Assembly: GCA_026770615.1 (NCBI GenBank)
Contig: MU631463.1
Span: 255,306 to 271,240 of the forward strand
DNA: 15,935 nt
From: Pavlovales sp. CCMP2436
Taxonomy: Eukaryota; Haptophyta; Pavlovophyceae; Pavlovales
Reading direction: 5' to 3'
Part shown: positions 14,878 to 15,935 of the stretch, piece by piece
Layout of the letters: each line of letters starts with the position of its first letter
Numbering within the stretch: the stretch's first letter is position 1
Translations under genes and position numbers: made by a program
Notes under the pieces: generated by a model
Databases searched by the model: none
Seen by the model: the letters and a program-made list of their open reading frames with translations, nothing else
What the model was told of the DNA's origin: nothing

Positions 14878-15935
14878 TTACAGCGTAATTGCACGTCCGA
14901 TAGAGCTCCGGAAGAATGTGCCTGGGCTCTGCTCCGCGCCCTGAGCTCAAGTGAACATATCCCGATGCTGGCAAAGTCCGGCCTCAACAGGACAGAGCCG
15001 CATTTTTTTCTTTCTTTCGAGGTGCCTCGCCGCAAAGTGCAGCAGCTGAAATAAAAAGCCAACTAGTTCTGAACGGCCTATAACAAGCAGCAAAAATTCG
15101 AAGGCTGTGTGTGCACTCGAGCCGCGACTTTGAATATATGCCCTTCAGCCATCATTTCAGCGAAATGTTCCAAGCTACCTCCATAGTTCGTTTGTAGGGC
15201 AATTCTGACATTTGAGGGTGACCGCTCCATCTTAGGCGCTACCTCGGGGGGAGAGGGGGGGGAAGGGGGGTGGCCGTACCTGCTCCGAAAGCCGTCGCTC
15301 CACTTCGGGTGCCACGTCGCTAAGCCGCGCGAGGGTGACCAGGGCGACCAGGGACTGCGGCAGGGGAGTAAGGGAAGGGGTTTTAGTATAATTTAGAATG
15401 ACTTGCGCTCATGCGCAGCTCGCCCAGCCGCCTCGTTCTAATAACGAGGGCGGCAATCGCCTACCCCTGGTCTAGTCCCAGGCGGTAGGGTTTTTGTTTG
15501 TTTGTTTGTTTGTTTGTTGGGGGGGGTATACGGGCTCAGCATGGCTGCCGAGTTCAACATAGCTGCCGGGTTCAGGAAGCAGCGCAAATTGACCAGGGGT
15601 TGTCAATTGGCAGTGAAGGACGCCTGTCACTGCCTCAATACAGGCGCCCCAGGCGGTAGAAGTGGCTTCAATACAATTCAGAACAGGACGAGCAGGGACT
15701 GCGGTCCGTTGGAGGGGAGGCCGTGCGCGCGCGCGTGTGTGAATGTGAATGTGGGTGTGTGGTGGGGTGGGAGAGTCAAGAGCGGGGAATAGTCAACGGA
15801 AAGGGCTACACGTGGGGATGAGGGGACGTTACAAAGAGAGATCATTTTTTTTTTTTTTTTAGAATCACCTGCGCGGGCGATGGAGCTCGGCCACCGAGCG
15901 AAGTGGGCGGCACCAGGCTCTTCAAGGGGGGGGGG
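14878..15935 (-). CDS. Candidate host gene with short introns, partial at the right edge
   Basis: Minus-strand exons can be chained in one codon register: 15869-15935 (open at the edge), 15532-15698, 15407-15460, 15280-15354, 15117-15242, 14989-15045 and possibly 14878-14940 ending in TAA. Proposed introns are 170, 71, 52, 37, 71 and 48 nt; they start GTGATT, GTATAC, GCAAGT, GTACGG, GTGCAC and GTTGAG and end AG, often after C- or T-rich tracts. Exon peptides look like helical cellular protein: AAHFARWPSSIARA, CIEATSTAWGACIEAVTGV, SLVALVTLARLSDVAPEVER, MERSPSNVRIALQTNYGGSL, LLHFAARHLE. The Leu/Ala-rich helices would suit a HEAT- or armadillo-like repeat protein, but I do not recognise it. Donors are mostly non-consensus and I chose the sites by eye, so individual borders, above all the last two exons and the GC-AG intron, may be wrong. 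Confidence 0.38.
15249..15272 (-). other. Polypyrimidine tract of a proposed short intron
   Basis: The plus-strand G-tract GGGGGAGAGGGGGGGG and onward is, on the minus strand, a C/T run between GTACGG (15279-15274) and GAG (15245-15243). If used, this intron is only 37 nt (or 49 nt with the AAG acceptor at 15231-15233). The tract could also form a G-quadruplex on the plus strand. Confidence 0.4.
15431..15449. repeat. Small perfect hairpin
   Basis: CCTCGTT-CTAAT-AACGAGG, 7-bp stem and 5-nt loop, inside a proposed exon. It is probably incidental. Confidence 0.7.
15491..15519 (+). repeat. (TTTG)n microsatellite followed by a G run
   Basis: About six TTTG units precede GTTGGGGGGGG. It lies within the proposed intron 15461-15531 on the minus strand. 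Confidence 0.9.
15845..15860 (+). repeat. Poly-T tract
   Basis: A run of 16 T, in the proposed 170-nt intron. On the minus strand it is poly-A. The flanking sequence shows no retroposed gene or SINE body I can recognise. Confidence 0.85.

Noticed and set aside
13562..15354. A single joined gene from 15.9 kb to 13.56 kb
   Set aside because: The segments at 14637-14704 and 13562-13851 are on the right strand and in order, but the visible donor and acceptor give inconsistent codon phase, and TAA at 14878 may end the upstream model. They are listed separately.
15920..15935. Terminal G run and TG tracts as telomeric repeat
   Set aside because: There is no regular telomere unit. The G runs are homopolymers or pyrimidine tracts of the opposite strand, and the window edge is arbitrary.

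Overview
The window looks like nuclear DNA from a eukaryote with a repeat-rich genome. It holds decayed long-terminal-repeat (LTR) and LINE retrotransposon coding sequence, short non-autonomous repeats, LTRs with TG...CA ends, GT-AG-like intron signals and simple-sequence tracts. Nothing in it looks bacterial. The lineage cannot be fixed from sequence alone; a fungus, alga or other protist with very short introns would fit.

Layout. (1) Positions 1 to ~957, minus strand: the C-terminal part of a LINE-like protein in one uninterrupted frame running off the left edge. (2) ~976-1136: a truncated copy of a short palindromic-end element. (3) 1137-9815: a scrambled, nested cluster of Ty1/copia-like retrotransposon pieces. 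On the plus strand lie an LTR (1137-1355), a Gag pseudogene (1356-3610), and protease plus pre-integrase (3611-4738). On the minus strand follow integrase and part of a linker (4739-6257), an LTR (6258-6457), and then Pol with reverse transcriptase, RNase H and linker (7121-9697). The plus piece and the first minus piece form a large fold-back. A small plus-strand integrase scrap sits near 9750. (4) 9830-10203: an unidentified reading frame broken by a 17-bp tandem duplication. (5) 10.4-11.6 kb: unassigned GC-rich DNA. (6) 12.0-12.9 kb: a C-rich, G-poor block with an exact 131-bp tandem duplication. (7) 13.5-15.9 kb: AT-rich DNA with GC-rich coding-like islands on the minus strand. In the right part these can be chained in one reading frame as short exons separated by introns of ~37-170 nt.

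The most notable system is a family of short elements with complete copies at 5775-6057, 8861-9292 and 11636-11993 and fragments at ~976 and ~10340. Each end is an 81-91-bp near-perfect palindrome starting TGTTA and ending TAACA. The three complete copies are flanked by 5-bp target duplications. One insertion is proved inside the window, because the uninterrupted paralogous site is present at 4354-4358. The end repeat plus adjacent internal DNA carries tRNA-like A and B boxes at tRNA spacing, followed by a T4-T5 run, so the family may be transcribed by RNA polymerase III. Its TG/CA ends and 5-bp duplications match those of the copia element it sits in, which suggests mobilisation in trans by copia integrase.
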